DNA of 15,849 nt from an uncultured Nitrospira sp. (GTDB lineage Bacteria > Nitrospirota > Nitrospiria > Nitrospirales > UBA8639): assembly GCA_902500695.1 (NCBI GenBank), contig CABVRQ010000084.1, forward strand, positions 1 to 15,849. Reading direction: 5' to 3'. Position 1 is the first letter of the stretch. Every line of letters begins with the position of its first letter. A program made the translations under genes and the position numbers. Shown here in pieces: positions 13,663-15,849 of the stretch. A model generated the notes under the pieces. That model ran no database searches, had not been told where the DNA came from, and saw only the letters and a program-made list of their open reading frames with translations.

Positions 13663-13683
13663 TGTCTAAAAGGAGAGTCTCCT

Positions 13684-15135
13684 ATGCCACCAACCTTACT
13701 GATGCCACAGAAACGCAACAACAGTCGCAGTCATCCTTCAGCCGATTTCATTGAAGAGCGCATCGTAGGGGGAAAAGAGACTTTCCTTGTTTCGTTTCTA
13801 GACGGGTACTTGTACTACGCCCCCCTCTCAAATGTCAGCATGATCCTCGATGAATTTGGCGCATCGACCGTCAGGAAATATTTTCGTCAAGAACCACTCT
13901 TTCCCAACGAGCAATCTCTGATCGATGATCTGGTCAAACGAAAAGTGTTCAAAGCCCCCGAGACGCAACAGCGGCCGCTGGCCAAGCCCAGCACACGATG
14001 GGCACCAACCAGCGCGACCTTCTCCAATACTCAGAAATGTACCTTGCGGTGCACGTATTGTTATGCCGAAGGCGGGAGGTTGGAAGATTTGGATATCCCC
14101 TTGCCCGTAGCGAAAGGGGCAATCGATTTAATTGTTCAGAACGCACACGTGCAAAATGTGGATCCGTCCATCCGGTTTTTGGGAGAAGGGGAGGCCACGG
14201 CCAGTTGGGGTATATTTCGGGAAATTATCGAATACTACCAAGAACAGTGCAGGGCCAATCATTTCCTACCCTCCATATCGTTAAGCACGAATGGGGTGTT
14301 CGCCCAATCACGGCTGGATTACATTGCAGAGAACTGCACCCATCTGACCTTCTCCTTGGACGGCGTGCGGGAGGTGCATGATGAGCATCGGGTTCTGCCG
14401 AATGGCGGGGGTTCCTTCGATCGCATTATTGCCACCATGAAGGGGCTCGAGATGCGTGGGAAAACCTACGATATCCGATCGACGGTGACCGTAGCGGGTA
14501 GTTCGACCTTGGCGGAATTTGTTGAGTTTGTCGGAGAGAACTTACAATGCAAAAGTCTCCACTTCGAACCGGTGTTCGATGCGACAAAAGTAACCAACCT
14601 GAAGGACCAGATTGAACATCTTGATGGGCAGATCTTCGTTGAGAACTTCCGTACGGCAAGGCAAGTGGCGGCCGGATTTGGAATCCAACTGCACTATTCA
14701 GCGGCTTCCCTGAAGCACCGGGAGACGTTTTGTGGAGCCAGTGATGCGAGCAACTTCCTGGTCACCTCGCGTGGAATTGTGACTTCATGTAACGAAGTTC
14801 TCCAACCTTCGGATCCTCGAGCCAAGTTGTTCCAATATGGAGGGTGGAATCAGGATGATGGTGCATTCGTCCTGGATCATGAAGCGATTGATCGTCTTGG
14901 GACACTCAATGTCCATGACATGCCGAAGTGCCAGGGTTGCATCGCCAAGTATAATTGCGCAGGAGATTGCTATGCCAAGAGTGCTTCCTCGACCGGCGAC
15001 CCAACATCCGCTGGATACACGGAACGGTGTCATATCACACGGGAATTGCTCAAAGATAATCTGCTCCTTGCACTCATTTTTAAAATGGCTGGTGTACACG
15101 CGGGTGAGTCAGTTCAACATGCTTGTCCCATGTAA
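13684..15135 (+). CDS. Radical SAM/SPASM peptide-modifying enzyme
   Basis: This 483-residue enzyme should cleave S-adenosylmethionine and install a radical-based modification on the peptide encoded just upstream. Residues about 22-95 form an N-terminal domain (FLDGYLYYAPLSNVSMILDE) of the kind found in peptide maturases, perhaps a substrate-recognition element. The radical SAM core starts with C-x3-C-x2-C (Cys119, 123, 126 in KCTLRCTYCYAEG). It has a GEGE motif (167-170) in place of the usual GGEP-type SAM site, and STNG (201-204) and SLDG (224-227) follow as expected. The SPASM region has seven Cys (350, 369, 416, 419, 425, 429, 449) with CG at 350-351 and C-x2-C-x5-C-x3-C, enough for two auxiliary iron-sulfur clusters. 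AGGAG lies eight bases before the ATG. No transporter, protease or second maturase is in the window. Confidence 0.92.
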   Translation: MPPTLLMPQKRNNSRSHPSADFIEERIVGGKETFLVSFLDGYLYYAPLSNVSMILDEFGASTVRKYFRQEPLFPNEQSLIDDLVKRKVFKAPETQQRPLAKPSTRWAPTSATFSNTQKCTLRCTYCYAEGGRLEDLDIPLPVAKGAIDLIVQNAHVQNVDPSIRFLGEGEATASWGIFREIIEYYQEQCRANHFLPSISLSTNGVFAQSRLDYIAENCTHLTFSLDGVREVHDEHRVLPNGGGSFDRIIATMKGLEMRGKTYDIRSTVTVAGSSTLAEFVEFVGENLQCKSLHFEPVFDATKVTNLKDQIEHLDGQIFVENFRTARQVAAGFGIQLHYSAASLKHRETFCGASDASNFLVTSRGIVTSCNEVLQPSDPRAKLFQYGGWNQDDGAFVLDHEAIDRLGTLNVHDMPKCQGCIAKYNCAGDCYAKSASSTGDPTSAGYTERCHITRELLKDNLLLALIFKMAGVHAGESVQHACPM

Positions 15136-15160
15136 TTTATTAAACGGGGCACCATTTTTT
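15124..15160 (+). terminator. Weak terminator after the radical SAM gene
   Basis: TGTCCC (15124-15129, inside the last codons) can pair with GGGGCA (15146-15151; one G-U pair) across a 16-base loop, and six T follow at 15155-15160. The stem is short and the loop long, so this is only a candidate end of the peptide operon. Confidence 0.3.
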
Positions 15161-15345
15161 CGAAGGCGTCGTATCAGGCATACCGGCCTCATGGTGAATG
15201 CCCCAAGATAGATTGATCTCTTGGAACACATTCTGAGTGGGAAACGGTGAAAGGGGTTGTTCATGGATCGTGAGAAATGAGCAATGCCGATAAATCCATC
15301 CTGAAGGTTTGAGTGAAATACTTTGCCATAATCTAAGCTGGAGTA

Positions 15346-15849
15346 TCAGCTGCAGAATGGCCAGAACTGATACCAGTGCCGACACCTGAACCGATGTTCG
15401 CATTGACGAAGCTGCGCGCCATACTCCTTGGCTTGCCAATCCACACGATTGGCGATGCGCACGACCATCGGCTTTCTCTTGTAGCTTCCCCGGGCATAGC
15501 CGCCGCGACCTTCATGATAGGCTAGATACAGGCGCCTGGGATCCCATTTGGAGATGCCGAGGTCCTTGCTGCTTTTGTCGTTGTACCAGCCGATGAAGTC
15601 CAGGGCGTCCTCCATGGTTGAGCGGCTTTGGAAGAATCCACCGGTCTCATCCTCATATTCTTCCCATGTCTCATCTTTAGCCTGGGCATAGCCCTCCGCC
15701 GAAGATTGGCGTCCGAGGGGAATAAAAAGAAACCAATCCCATGGGGGCATGGCGTCGTGGCGAAACGACGACTCCTGTTTCACGAAGGCCATGAGAATGT
15801 GGGGCGGCGTGCCCCACCTGTCTTGAGATTCTTTGGCCGCATCGTACCA
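15346..15849 (-). CDS. SLT-family lytic transglycosylase, C-terminal part (runs off right edge)
   Basis: The frame is open to the right edge, so the N-terminus (probably with a signal or lipobox) lies outside; 167 codons are present. The protein should cleave peptidoglycan glycan strands. It begins WYDAAKESQDRWGTPPHILM followed by AFVKQESSF; the Glu of KQESSF is the expected catalytic acid. Further family marks are SSAEGYAQAKDETWEEY, then FIGWYND, the YLAYHEGRGGYARGSY motif that replaces the usual N-A-G-x-G loop, and a C-terminal RVDWQAKEYGAQLRQC. These features match a group of roughly 200-residue lipoprotein transglycosylases in Gram-negatives. It is convergent with the radical SAM gene, separated by 210 bases, and probably unrelated to it. 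Confidence 0.88.
   Translation of the reverse strand, partial: WYDAAKESQDRWGTPPHILMAFVKQESSFRHDAMPPWDWFLFIPLGRQSSAEGYAQAKDETWEEYEDETGGFFQSRSTMEDALDFIGWYNDKSSKDLGISKWDPRRLYLAYHEGRGGYARGSYKRKPMVVRIANRVDWQAKEYGAQLRQCEHRFRCRHWYQFWPFCS

Noticed and set aside
1..15849. CRISPR arrays, tRNA or rRNA genes, insertion sequences
   Set aside because: No regularly spaced repeats, cloverleaf sequences, transposase motifs or terminal inverted repeats were seen.

Overview
The window reads as a chromosomal iron-acquisition and TonB-energy locus of a Gram-negative bacterium. It has an outer-membrane receptor, periplasmic proteins, two lipobox or periplasm-directed edge genes and TonB/ExbB/ExbD. The style of several proteins (stand-alone Com-like zinc ribbon, short type-2 ExbB, SLT lipoprotein family) would suit Nitrospirota or a proteobacterium, but taxonomy cannot be settled by eye.

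Layout. 1-135 (minus): start of a small lipoprotein that runs off the left edge. 242-4521 (minus): a complete cell-surface signalling set in the order sigma factor (FecI type), anti-sigma/transducer (FecR type), then a TonB-dependent siderophore receptor with an N-terminal signalling domain (FecA/FpvA type). The sigma gene has a sigma70-like promoter (TTGTCA-N17-TATCAT) with a Fur box inside it. The gene for FecR and the gene for the receptor are each preceded by a matching ECF-type promoter (TGAGG-N17-CGTCT). 4754-5181 (plus): a decayed Fur-family gene with two frame changes and lost metal ligands. 5182-5837 is mostly non-coding debris. 5838-7118 (minus): a PepSY-type four-helix membrane protein, probably a ferrisiderophore reductase, with a third copy of the ECF-type promoter upstream. 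7951-8163 (minus): a small Com-like zinc ribbon with a strong terminator. 8494-10977 (minus): exbB-exbD-tonB with overlapping genes, followed by an unrecognised periplasmic protein. 11551-12525 (minus): a second, orphan tonB.

12526-15135 (plus) is the most unusual part. A strong Fur-box promoter (12850-12878) starts a leader region with two tiny ORFs and ends in a large imperfect hairpin. Immediately after it comes a near-consensus sigma70 promoter (TTGACA-N16-TAAAAT), then a 122-residue peptide with four CSC motifs in a tandemly duplicated Gly/Pro/Lys-rich block, then a 483-residue radical SAM/SPASM enzyme. This is a probable ribosomally made, radical-SAM-modified peptide (RiPP) system that I do not recognise as a named family. 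Its position beside a Fur box, two TonB proteins and a siderophore receptor makes a metal-related role an attractive but unproven hypothesis. 15346-15849 (minus): an SLT-family lytic transglycosylase cut by the right edge.

How the genes work together (inference from family knowledge): iron shortage lifts Fur repression of the sigma gene. Ligand binding at the receptor is signalled through its N-terminal domain to FecR, which releases the sigma factor to transcribe the receptor and perhaps the PepSY reductase. ExbB/ExbD/TonB power uptake, and the PepSY protein may release iron by reduction.
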